In this document: positions 1 through 7,116 of the stretch, in pieces
How the letters are laid out: every line of letters begins with the position of its first letter
Position numbering within the stretch: position 1 is the first letter of the stretch
Assembly: GCA_020073605.1 (NCBI GenBank)
Contig: JAIQEW010000006.1
Location: 1-64,000, forward strand
Source of the DNA: Terriglobia bacterium
Lineage (GTDB): Bacteria > Acidobacteriota > Terriglobia > Acidiferrales > UBA7541
Direction of reading: 5' to 3'
Length of the DNA stretch: 64,000 bases
The notes under the pieces: generated by a model
What the model saw: only the letters and a program-made list of their open reading frames with translations
Told to the model about the DNA's origin: nothing
The model's database searches: none
Program-made: the position numbers and the translations under genes

Positions 1-156
1 AGCCGACCGGGGTGTTCGTGGCGCAGGGCGGTCATCCAAAGCCGACCGGGGTGTTCGTGGCGCAGGGCGGTCATCCAAAGCCGACCGGGGTGTTCGTGGC
101 GCAGGGCGGTCATCCAAAGCCGACCGGAGTGTTCGTAACCTAGGGCGGCCATTCGC
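1..156 (+). repeat. Tandem 39-bp direct repeat, four copies
   Basis: Three identical 39-bp units lie at 1-39, 40-78 and 79-117. A fourth unit at 118-156 matches well for about 23 bases and then diverges (gtaacctagggcgg in place of gtggcgcagggcgg). The period is a multiple of three, so the array stays open in one frame and encodes a 13-residue protein repeat (see the partial gene at 3-143). Exact identity at silent sites points to recent duplication or gene conversion. The array may extend left of the window. Confidence 0.95.
3..143 (+). CDS. C-terminal end of a repeat-containing protein or peptide (partial, 5' end outside window)
   Basis: Reading from position 3, the tandem array translates as three perfect copies of PTGVFVAQGGHPK and a final PTGVFVT followed by TAG at 141-143. 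A hairpin beginning 38 bases after the stop supports this as a real 3' end. The unit has a Gly-Gly followed by His-Pro-Lys-Pro, is otherwise hydrophobic or uncharged, and has no Cys. I do not recognise the family. It could be the tail of a larger secreted or surface protein, or most of a small repeat peptide. Nothing visible fixes a function. The reading frame is well supported by the clean in-frame stop in the only diverged copy. Confidence 0.6.
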   Translation, partial: PTGVFVAQGGHPKPTGVFVAQGGHPKPTGVFVAQGGHPKPTGVFVT

Positions 157-180
157 GCCCAACGGTCGCTCAGACCGTAT

Positions 181-211
181 AACGCCTAGGGGCCCCTCCC
201 TAGGCGTTTAG
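181..211 (+). terminator. Hairpin downstream of the repeat gene
   Basis: An 11-bp perfect stem (181-191 with 198-208) closes a 6-nt loop and is followed by only a short T run (ttta). It lies 38 bases after the stop of the repeat gene, so it is probably its intrinsic terminator. The weak U tract lowers confidence. Confidence 0.6.
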
Positions 212-227
212 TACTAGTGACAAACGG

Positions 228-252
228 GGGGAGAAAGTTTAACTTTCTCCCC
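228..252. terminator. Second strong hairpin (possible terminator or attenuator)
   Basis: A 10-bp stem (228-237 with 243-252) surrounds the loop tttaa. The whole element is almost a perfect palindrome (ggggagaaagtt on one side, its complement on the other). It lies between the first hairpin and the start at 309. It could be a back-up terminator or a site in the leader of the next operon; no long U tract follows. Confidence 0.45.
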
Positions 253-308
253 GTGTCCTCGCGGACTTTTCTGTTAGTATTTACCGTTTTCACAAGAGGT
301 GAAAGGCA

Positions 309-1088
309 TTGCTGACTCTGGCGATATGGTGGGCGTGCATTTTGGTGGAAGCGCTGGTGGTGTTCCGCGCCTTTCCGGGCAATCTCCTGCGAAAATATCC
401 CTTCTTCTACACGTATGCCGCCAGTGTCCTGGTTTGCGACGTCTTGCTATATTCGGCGTACACACTCAGCCCGGCAAGGTATCCGGCATGGGTCTGGGGC
501 ACCGAGTTTCTGAACATTCTCCTCGGATGCGGCATCATCCTGGAAATATTCAAGCACGTTCTGTCTTCATACGCGGGTGCTGAGCGGTTTGCAAGAATCA
601 CGGGTGTCGCCGTGTTTGCGGCGATTTTTTGTTTCGGGGTCCTCTACCCCATGGCACCCGGAACCTCGCAAGCTCCGTCCACTTCCGGCCTATTTGGGAG
701 ATCCGTGCGATTGGAGAGAGATCTTCTAGCCGCTCAGGCAATCCTTTTCTTCGCCGTATTGGTGGTTATTTCGTATTTCCGGACCGCGATGGGAAAGAAC
801 GTCAGGGGCATGATCCTCGGGTATGGAGTGTGGTTGGGGGCGAGCGTCATGACTTTGGCATTGCGGTTCTACATAGGTCCCGGATTCACTGCCACATTGA
901 ACGTGATCCAACCGGTCGCTTATCTGACCGCCCTGCTAATTTGGGTGGTGGCCCTTTGGTCGTATGACCCGAACCCGGCATTCGACTCATCCGCACCGGT
1001 CGAGATCGATCACGAAGCCGTGGTGGCGACAACGCGAAGCGCCCTGGAAGCAATGCGCTCGCATCTTTCCAAGGTGGCACGCGCGTGA
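309..1088 (+). CDS. Hypothetical polytopic membrane protein
   Basis: A 259-residue protein with about seven hydrophobic segments (roughly residues 2-20, 35-55, 65-85, 100-118, 140-160, 172-192, 200-222) and a short charged cytoplasmic-type tail. I recognise no family or catalytic motif. The start is TTG, chosen because agaggtgaaagg lies just upstream at good spacing. Its stop overlaps the next GTG start (GTGA), so the two genes are very probably co-transcribed and translationally coupled. It is the first of three uncharacterised genes; partners and membrane location are the only inference I would make. Confidence 0.8.
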   Translation: MLTLAIWWACILVEALVVFRAFPGNLLRKYPFFYTYAASVLVCDVLLYSAYTLSPARYPAWVWGTEFLNILLGCGIILEIFKHVLSSYAGAERFARITGVAVFAAIFCFGVLYPMAPGTSQAPSTSGLFGRSVRLERDLLAAQAILFFAVLVVISYFRTAMGKNVRGMILGYGVWLGASVMTLALRFYIGPGFTATLNVIQPVAYLTALLIWVVALWSYDPNPAFDSSAPVEIDHEAVVATTRSALEAMRSHLSKVARA

Positions 1089-1663
1089 TCCAGCTGATTC
1101 TATTTCTGGCTATTGGGGTGCTGTTCCTCTCTTCGCTCTATTTCCTCGCGCGGCGCACGCCACGCGCCGAGGGTGGCTCCGGGCCTCTGGTCCAAGCACG
1201 GCAGGCACTTCAGGCTCTGCGATCCGGTCTGTTGCCGCCGGAGCTCGTTGGGCGAATTTTTTCGCGAGCGGATTTGGACTATGTCGTTTCAGAGGTTCCG
1301 GAAAGTGTTCGCGCGCTGTTCATGAAGGAGCGGAAGAAGATCGCTCTCTCGTGGGTGAATCAGGTCCGCCGGCAGATTCTGTGCCTCAGGCGCTTTTACG
1401 TTGGTTCCGCGCGATCGTATGCCCGGCTGAGCCTTAAAACGGAAATCGAGCTCGCTTTGGATTTCGCGGCCCTGCTCTTTGCGTGCCGCGCTCTTCAGGT
1501 TGTTTTGTACGTTCGCGGGCCTTTTGCGGTCCCCTCGATGGTCGAATCGACGGCTGCCGTGGCGGCGAGGGTGTGCGAGGTTTCAGAGGAGTCGCTTGCT
1601 TTCCTGACCCCTGCGAAGGTCGGAGCGTTGAGCAATGGCTCGGCCGGCGCGGCGCGACTATAA
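1085..1663 (+). CDS. Hypothetical membrane-anchored protein
   Basis: A 192-residue protein with one N-terminal hydrophobic helix (about residues 2-22), then a charged, mainly helical soluble part and a second hydrophobic stretch near residues 120-145. I recognise no conserved domain. The GTG start overlaps the stop of the upstream membrane protein by 4 nt, and the next gene follows 9 nt after the stop. It is probably an inner-membrane partner of the polytopic protein upstream. Function unknown. Confidence 0.75.
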   Translation: MIQLILFLAIGVLFLSSLYFLARRTPRAEGGSGPLVQARQALQALRSGLLPPELVGRIFSRADLDYVVSEVPESVRALFMKERKKIALSWVNQVRRQILCLRRFYVGSARSYARLSLKTEIELALDFAALLFACRALQVVLYVRGPFAVPSMVESTAAVAARVCEVSEESLAFLTPAKVGALSNGSAGAARL

Positions 1664-1672
1664 GGACTGATC

Positions 1673-2128
1673 ATGAGTTCGATGCCAAGACGAATGGATG
1701 TGCAGCAGGCGGCTGAAGATCTGCGCCGGCGCACGCTTTCAGAAATTCCGCGTTCGCTCGACCGTCTGATCTATCTGGCGTCCATGCGGGATTACAACAC
1801 GGGCCTGTATTACCACGATGGCCTTGCGTCCCGCTTCAGCCAGGAGGTGGCGTGCGAAGCGCTGGCCGATTGTCATCGAGAGGCGTTCCGCGATCTCGTG
1901 GGAAGCCCTCTGCGGGACCTTGTGTGCCAGATGGAAGGTTACATGGATTCGACGCACACGAGTCCGAGTGAATTCCTGACGGCATGGAAGAAGTTGGAAC
2001 CGTACCGCGTGGCTGTTCCGGTGGAAACTGACCCGCTCTCTGCGGAATTCCTCTTTTCGAGCTTCAAGATCGCTTTGGCAATCTTGGAGGCCCGTCTGCA
2101 TCCTGCTCCTGCGGCACTAGGCGCATAG
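1673..2128 (+). CDS. Hypothetical soluble protein, third gene of an unknown operon
   Basis: A 151-residue, mostly helical soluble protein without signal peptide or membrane segment. The ATG is preceded by aaggactgatc, a good ribosome-binding site. No family is recognised. The middle part (about residues 28-65) is rich in Tyr, His, Asp and Cys (MRDYNTGLYYHDG, CHREAF, CQMEG), which could bind a metal or cofactor, but this is speculation. Its last 65 nt overlap, tail to tail, the 3' end of the regulator gene on the other strand. Confidence 0.72.
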   Translation: MSSMPRRMDVQQAAEDLRRRTLSEIPRSLDRLIYLASMRDYNTGLYYHDGLASRFSQEVACEALADCHREAFRDLVGSPLRDLVCQMEGYMDSTHTSPSEFLTAWKKLEPYRVAVPVETDPLSAEFLFSSFKIALAILEARLHPAPAALGA

Positions 2129-2867
2129 CTACTCCCGTCACCTGCCCCACGATTTCCGCCTCCGAAGGATAGGCGAACTGCCGAATTGTGCAGCCCGAGA
2201 GCGGATGTGGAACCAGCGTGAGCTGCGAGCCACGCACTTCGCACCAAGAGCAAGCATAGCCGTCCCGCAGTTCAATGAAGTAAATCGGCCGATCGAACTC
2301 CGTGCGCCATTCGGATGCCTGCATGCGGCTGGGGCGGTTGTCGATCTGCACGAATGACCCGGGACGAAGAAGCGGAAACATCGTGTAGTCGTCGATTCCG
2401 ATGTAGCCGTACTGGCAGTGGCGCACATCCAGCTTTTGAATCAATGCAATGGGGATCTCCCCCCAGACCTCAACCATCCGCGATATTAGGCTCGTGGTTT
2501 CCAGGTTAAAGCTCTTATCGAAACGCACCGGGAAGGTAATCGACTTTTCAGGGTCGGGCGATTCGAATGCCGTCAGGTGCGTGTTTTGCAGCGGCAGCGC
2601 GAGCTGATAGCGAGATGTGGCTCCCAAATCGATGCCAAATACGGCGAGGAGATCGTTAAACTTGGTGCGGTAGATGACGCTCAAGCTGTAAAGCTTGTAG
2701 ATACTTGGGATGGAGTTCTTGTTCTCCAGCTGCGTCAGCCAGGCATTCGAGATGTAAAACTCTTCGTTCTGGCGATCCTCGGCGATGGTGCGGCTAAATT
2801 CCTCAACTTCTCGCGTGGTGACGCCGAGTCGATTTCGAAGCTCCCGGAGTTGCTCCCCTGGACGCAT
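2064..2867 (-). CDS. XRE-family regulator with S24/LexA-like C-terminal domain
   Basis: A 267-residue protein. An N-terminal helix-turn-helix of XRE type covers about residues 4-75 (GEQLRELRNRLGVTTREVE ... WLTQLENKNSIPS). A beta-rich S24-peptidase-like domain covers about residues 140-240. The usual catalytic Ser-Met is replaced by Thr-Met (DDYTMFPLLRPGS), and I see no clear partner lysine, so self-cleavage is doubtful and the domain may act as a sensor or dimerisation module. The ATG is preceded by an aagg. Its 3' end overlaps the convergent gene at 1673-2128, suggesting it may regulate that operon, but I found no operator. Confidence 0.8.
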   Translation of the reverse strand: MRPGEQLRELRNRLGVTTREVEEFSRTIAEDRQNEEFYISNAWLTQLENKNSIPSIYKLYSLSVIYRTKFNDLLAVFGIDLGATSRYQLALPLQNTHLTAFESPDPEKSITFPVRFDKSFNLETTSLISRMVEVWGEIPIALIQKLDVRHCQYGYIGIDDYTMFPLLRPGSFVQIDNRPSRMQASEWRTEFDRPIYFIELRDGYACSWCEVRGSQLTLVPHPLSGCTIRQFAYPSEAEIVGQVTGVAMRLVPQEQDADGPPRLPKRS

Positions 2868-3510
2868 GGTTGACCTTGTTGGACTGTTTCAGATTGGAAC
2901 TTCTGTCGATCGTCCGCAACAGGAAGTAGAATAAAGTCTTCCGATTACCGAATCAACCGGTTTGACGCATTTGTGTGCTCGACTCAGGTTCGCCAGAGCA
3001 CTGCCTAGTACCATGGCAGGCCTGAGCCGCCGTCGCCTTGGCGAGAGAGCACGGCTTTAGAGATAGAACCCCACCGTGTGGAAAACCCACGGACACCAAA
3101 CTATATGAAACCATAGCGCCTGCAAGTCCAAGAACGCTGCTCCTAGTACTGAACTGCTTGCAATTAGAAGCAGGCGCAGAAAACAAGCCAAAAACAAGCT
3201 TCGATAATCGGAAATTAAATCGTTTGTGCGAAATCTCTGAAATCGAGCGCTGCGCAGCCTATCAACACACTTGGCGCTCTGTCGGCCGGGTCACATTGGA
3301 TCGATGATACTGGTTGCCCGGGAGTAATTCGGGTGCGTTTGGGGTCTGTTTACTCGTCGATAAATCTTAGGCCCGAGCTTCCAAGCTGTGCGGCTGTCCC
3401 TCGCGGTATCGGCGGCGAGCCGCGTTTCCGCTTTCGTATCACTCGCGGCGGCGGGGGTGGTGCAGGGCGCGCGATTGTGCGATGCTTGACCGAAGTGCAG
3501 GGGGGCAATT
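2868..3510. other. Intergenic region between regulator and PilZ gene
   Basis: 643 bases without a convincing gene. Short open frames here have no ribosome-binding site and no recognisable protein. Composition is lower in GC than the flanks up to about 3300. An 8-bp palindrome aaccggtt lies near 2957, followed by tttgacg, and could be an operator for the divergent regulator. I see no clear promoter, RNA gene or repeat. Confidence 0.5.
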
Positions 3511-3867
3511 ATGGTCGATTCGGCCGGCTCTCCAAACGATTCTGGTAAGTCGTTCCGGGAACGGCGCGCGGGACCGCGCTACAGCCTCATCGCCGCGGCG
3601 GAAATCATAGAGCCGGTCAGCGGTGTCCGCATCTCAGGACGCATCTCCGAAGTGAGCCGTAGGGGCTGTTACATAGACCTTCTCAATACGCTCCCGACGC
3701 AGACCTTGATTCATGTTCGCATCATGCGGGATCAAGGCACGTTCGAGACTCCTGGCAAAGTCATCTACACGCAGGAAGGCATGGGAATGGGCGTGGGATT
3801 TCTCGATACGCCGCCCGATCAATTGAAAATCCTCGATTCCTGGATCGCTGAACTCAGCTCCTCGTAG
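3511..3867 (+). CDS. PilZ domain protein
   Basis: A 118-residue single-domain PilZ protein, a family that binds cyclic di-GMP and relays it to motility, adhesion or secretion systems. The first motif RxxxR is seen at about residues 19-23 (RAGPR). The second, normally D/NxSxxG, is present as EVSRRG, with Glu at the first position. A gggggcaatt lies before the ATG. It stands apart from its neighbours with its own upstream region. Whether the Glu variant still binds the nucleotide cannot be told from sequence. Confidence 0.85.
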   Translation: MVDSAGSPNDSGKSFRERRAGPRYSLIAAAEIIEPVSGVRISGRISEVSRRGCYIDLLNTLPTQTLIHVRIMRDQGTFETPGKVIYTQEGMGMGVGFLDTPPDQLKILDSWIAELSSS

Positions 3868-3964
3868 GTCTATGTTCCCGCCTCCGGCTTGCAACAGGAC
3901 TGCTCGCCTCAAATCCTCGTCAAGGAAACAGACGCGCGGTCCAACTATCGCGGGTGCGATTGCG

Positions 3965-4459
3965 CTAGGAGTTCTTCCAATCCGGCGGGGGAGGGCTAAT
4001 CGGCCAAAATCCCGGGGCTGGTTGCGTAAACTCGACGGCAACTTGCGACAATCCCGCGTAGGATGATCCGACATACGCGACTCGCCCTTCGCGCTCATCC
4101 GAGTTTGTCGGATTCATCACGACCAGTTTCTGCCGCAGCGCTACCTTGGTGGACAGCATCACAAGCGCACCGTGGGCGCTCACAGTGACCGTGAATGTTT
4201 CTTCCTGAAAGGGCCGCTGGTCCGGGAACTGGCCGGAAATCACCACTGGCAGGTCCAGCAACACGCGCTCGCTTCGTCTTTGTCCAGTGTGCGCCAAAGT
4301 TACTCGGCCTTTCTTGCGGACACTTTCCAGTATGGCCCAAAACTCCGCTGCCCTTTCCCGCGAATCCCGCCGGCGCGACAGGAGAGTAAACGCTCCGAAC
4401 GGAGCCGTGTGTGAGCGGGTTTTCGTTTCCCGGAGTCCCCAGGGCAGGTTGCGGAGCAT
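3965..4459 (-). CDS. PilZ domain protein, acidobacterial type
   Basis: The PilZ core runs from RRSERVLLDLPV to a C-terminal GFWPISPP, an arrangement I associate with acidobacterial PilZ proteins. The RxxxR motif is present (RRSER), but the second motif is TVSAHG, lacking Asp/Asn, so cyclic di-GMP binding is uncertain. The start is unsure: the ATG at 4459 has no ribosome-binding site; a TTG at 4297, preceded by gaaagg at 9 nt, would give a 110-residue protein that begins just before the domain and may be the true start. The gene diverges from niaR. Probably a signalling adaptor. Confidence 0.72.
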   Translation of the reverse strand: MLRNLPWGLRETKTRSHTAPFGAFTLLSRRRDSRERAAEFWAILESVRKKGRVTLAHTGQRRSERVLLDLPVVISGQFPDQRPFQEETFTVTVSAHGALVMLSTKVALRQKLVVMNPTNSDEREGRVAYVGSSYAGLSQVAVEFTQPAPGFWPISPPPPDWKNS

Positions 4460-4501
4460 CCGACTTGACGATAGACTAGATACCTGACAAGACAGCAATC
4501 C

Positions 4502-5068
4502 ATGCGCGCATCACACAATTCGCTATCAAGGAAGATCCAGGCGTCGGAGCCATCGGGTGCCGCAGAGGGCCGCCGCCGCGGAATTGTCCAATGGATGCGG
4601 GCTCATCGCGTGCCAATTCGCGGCGACGAGCTGGCGAGGCGCTTCCGCGTGAGCCGGCAGTGCCTGGTGCAGGACGTGGCGATCCTTCGAGCAAGCGGCG
4701 AGGAGATCGAGGCCACGCCGCGAGGCTATCGCCTCCCCAAAGTCGGGGACCACGCTCATCGCGCGATCCTGGCTTGCCGGCATGCGCCGGAGCGCACCGA
4801 AGAGGAGCTCGACATTCTGGTCGATCACGGTGTGAAGATTCTCGACGTAATCGTCGAGCATCCCCTCTACGGCGAACTCCGCGGCTCTCTGATGATCGAG
4901 TCCCGGGCGGACGTGCAGGACTTTCTGAAACACGTGAAAGCTTCGCACGCGTCGCTTCTTTCCTCTCTTACCGGGGGAGTGCATCTGCACACCGTGGAAG
5001 CTTCGAGGCCGGAATCGATTTCGCGGGCGAAGGCGAAGCTTCGCGCGCGGGGAATTCTTCTGAAGTAG
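4502..5068 (+). CDS. niaR: NiaR-type transcriptional repressor of NAD synthesis
   Basis: A 188-residue protein with an N-terminal winged helix-turn-helix of HTH_11 type (about residues 24-75) and a C-terminal 3H domain (about 85-180), named for three conserved histidines; HPLYGELRG and GGVHLHTVE are visible. Family members (YrxA/NiaR of Firmicutes and Thermotogota) bind nicotinate or nicotinamide and repress NAD synthesis or niacin uptake. It sits 22 nt upstream of nadC and heads nadC-nadA-nadX, which strongly supports the role and suggests autoregulation of the operon. I could not identify an operator in the short upstream gap. No clear ribosome-binding site precedes the ATG. Confidence 0.9.
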   Translation: MRASHNSLSRKIQASEPSGAAEGRRRGIVQWMRAHRVPIRGDELARRFRVSRQCLVQDVAILRASGEEIEATPRGYRLPKVGDHAHRAILACRHAPERTEEELDILVDHGVKILDVIVEHPLYGELRGSLMIESRADVQDFLKHVKASHASLLSSLTGGVHLHTVEASRPESISRAKAKLRARGILLK

Positions 5069-5090
5069 CGACGGGGCGCGAGGATCTGGG

Positions 5091-6050
5091 ATGAACGCGA
5101 CACGGGAACAGAGAATCGAGCAAGCCCTCTTCCGGGGCGGCGCCCTGACGCTCAACAACCCCGCGTATCGCGAGGCGGTTTGCACGTTCACGGAGACTCT
5201 TCTGAAGGCAGATCTGGCTTCGGGAGACCTGACTGCAAAAGCTCTTGGGCTGAAAGACCGTAGCGCTTCGGCGAGCGTCGTTGCTCGCGAGGGAGGAGTA
5301 GCTGCGGGCTTGGAAGAATTCGCATTCTTCATGCGTGGCCACGGCGTAGGTATCGCTCTCGAAAAGAATGATGGGGACGTCATGCGACCCGGGGAGACGC
5401 TGCTGCGCGCCGAAGGCGAGGAATCCCAACTGCTTGCCTTCGAACGCGTGGGGCTGAATCTCCTTCAGAGAATGAGTGGAATCGCGACGACGGCGCGCTG
5501 CCTGCAAGAACGCGCGCGCGGGCGCAACTCTGCGACTCGAATCATCGGCACGAGGAAGACTCCTTGGGGGCTGCTCGACAAACGGGCGCTGCACCTCGGA
5601 GGCGTAGGCACGCACCGGCTGGGTCTCGGCGACGCGATCCTGATCAAGAACAATCATCTCGCGCGCCTGGCTGCTCGCGAAGAAGATGCCGTGCCGCTCG
5701 CGATCGAAAAGGCCTGGGAGTATCGCGGGGAGTCTGCGTTCATCGAAGTCGAAGTGCGCGGCGAGGCGGCAGCGCGCGTGGCGGCGCAATCCTTTCGCCG
5801 CCTTCAGGATGCGGCATCCGAGCCATATCCTTGCCTGCTGATGCTCGACAACATGACGCCCGCCGAGATTGGCGCGATTCTCGAGATTCTCCATCGCGAG
5901 AATCTGTGGGACGACACTCTGATCGAAGCCAGCGGCGGAATTTCGGAAGTAAATGTCGAAGCTTACGCAGCATGCGGCGTGGACGCCATTTCAATTGGCG
6001 CGCTCACGCACTCGGCTCGCGCACTCGATCTGTGCCAGAGGATTTCTTAA
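5091..6050 (+). CDS. nadC: Nicotinate-nucleotide pyrophosphorylase (carboxylating)
   Basis: Quinolinate phosphoribosyltransferase: quinolinate plus PRPP gives nicotinate mononucleotide, CO2 and pyrophosphate. The 319-residue length is slightly longer than usual (about 280-300). Visible family motifs are GDLTA near residue 44, RMSGIAT, TRKTPWGLLDK near residue 160, the GGVGTHRLGLGDAILIKNNH block and MLDNM near residue 250, and EASGGI near 280. The start has aggatctggg upstream. It lies between niaR and nadA in a NAD operon. Confidence 0.96.
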   Translation: MNATREQRIEQALFRGGALTLNNPAYREAVCTFTETLLKADLASGDLTAKALGLKDRSASASVVAREGGVAAGLEEFAFFMRGHGVGIALEKNDGDVMRPGETLLRAEGEESQLLAFERVGLNLLQRMSGIATTARCLQERARGRNSATRIIGTRKTPWGLLDKRALHLGGVGTHRLGLGDAILIKNNHLARLAAREEDAVPLAIEKAWEYRGESAFIEVEVRGEAAARVAAQSFRRLQDAASEPYPCLLMLDNMTPAEIGAILEILHRENLWDDTLIEASGGISEVNVEAYAACGVDAISIGALTHSARALDLCQRIS

Positions 6051-6077
6051 CTCTAATAGGCGAAAAGGGGAATCATC

Positions 6078-7103
6078 ATGTCCAGCGCAGTAGCACAACC
6101 CAGTTTTGAAGCGCGTTACACGCTTCCTGCCATCGAGACCGTGGCGGATACGGCGGAGGAGATCCGGCGGAAGCAGGAGCGCATCCGCGCGCTTTGCACC
6201 GAGCGGAATGCCGTCCTGCTGGCGCACCATTACCAGCGCCCGGAGGTCCAGGACGTCGCCGATGCCGTGGCCGATTCGCTGAAGCTTTCACAGGCCGCGG
6301 CGAAGACAAACGCCGACGTGATTGTTTTCTGCGGCGTGCATTTCATGGCGGAAACTGCGGCAATTCTGCTGCCGGACAAGAAGGTTCTGCTGCCGGACCT
6401 GCGCGCCGGATGTTCGCTGGCCGCTTCGATCACCCCGGAGGAGCTCCTGGCATGGAAGGCAAAACTCCCCGATGCGGTGGTGGTCGCCTACATCAACACC
6501 TCTGCCGCCGTGAAGGCATTGAGCGACTACTGTTGCACATCGGCGAATGCCGCGAAGGTAGTCCGGGCGATTCCCGCCGATCGTTCCATCCTGTTTCTCC
6601 CGGACAAGTTCCTGGCCGAAGTTGTCGCGCGGCAGACTGGACGGAGCAACATCATCGCGTATCCCGGCTACTGTCACGTCCACAAGACGATCCGCCCGGA
6701 GCAGGCTGTCGAGATTCTCGCGGAGCATCCCGATATTGAGATGCTGCTCCATCCCGAGTGCGGCTGCGTCAGCTCCTGCATGGCAAAGGCGATGGACGGC
6801 ACGCTGCCGCAGGACCGCACCTTCTTCCTTTCGACCGAGGGAATGCTCCGGCACATCGGCGACTCTTCGGCCACAGAATTCGCGGTGGGCACCGAGCTCG
6901 GAATCATGCACCAATTGCACAAGAAGTTTCCGGATAAGACTTTCTACCCGGTGAATCCCGATGCGACGTGCGCGTTCATGAAGACCATCACGCTCGACCG
7001 GATCATTCGCTCGCTCGAGACGCTAACGCCTCAGATCCAGGTGCCCGCGGAGATCGCGTGCAAGGCGAAGCGGGCGATCGACCGCATGCTCGAGCTCGCG
7101 TGA
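6078..7103 (+). CDS. nadA: Quinolinate synthase
   Basis: Condenses iminoaspartate with dihydroxyacetone phosphate to quinolinate using an oxygen-sensitive 4Fe-4S cluster. The 341-residue protein shows the family hallmarks: LAHHYQRPEVQDVAD near residue 50, CGVHFMAETA, GCSLA, the YCCTSANA block, HPECGC and TCAFMKT; the cysteines in CGVHF, HPEC and TCAF match the cluster ligands of the Bacillus-type enzyme. Ribosome-binding site aaaaggggaa. It follows nadC by 27 nt and precedes nadX by 13 nt, so the operon supplies its substrate. Confidence 0.97.
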   Translation: MSSAVAQPSFEARYTLPAIETVADTAEEIRRKQERIRALCTERNAVLLAHHYQRPEVQDVADAVADSLKLSQAAAKTNADVIVFCGVHFMAETAAILLPDKKVLLPDLRAGCSLAASITPEELLAWKAKLPDAVVVAYINTSAAVKALSDYCCTSANAAKVVRAIPADRSILFLPDKFLAEVVARQTGRSNIIAYPGYCHVHKTIRPEQAVEILAEHPDIEMLLHPECGCVSSCMAKAMDGTLPQDRTFFLSTEGMLRHIGDSSATEFAVGTELGIMHQLHKKFPDKTFYPVNPDATCAFMKTITLDRIIRSLETLTPQIQVPAEIACKAKRAIDRMLELA

Positions 7104-7116
7104 GAATTCTCCAAAC

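Noticed and set aside
1-156. CRISPR array
   Set aside because: The 39-bp units are directly adjacent without spacers and are in frame as protein code.
3038-3307. 89-residue gene in the 2868-3510 gap
   Set aside because: No ribosome-binding site, no family resemblance; composition of non-coding DNA.
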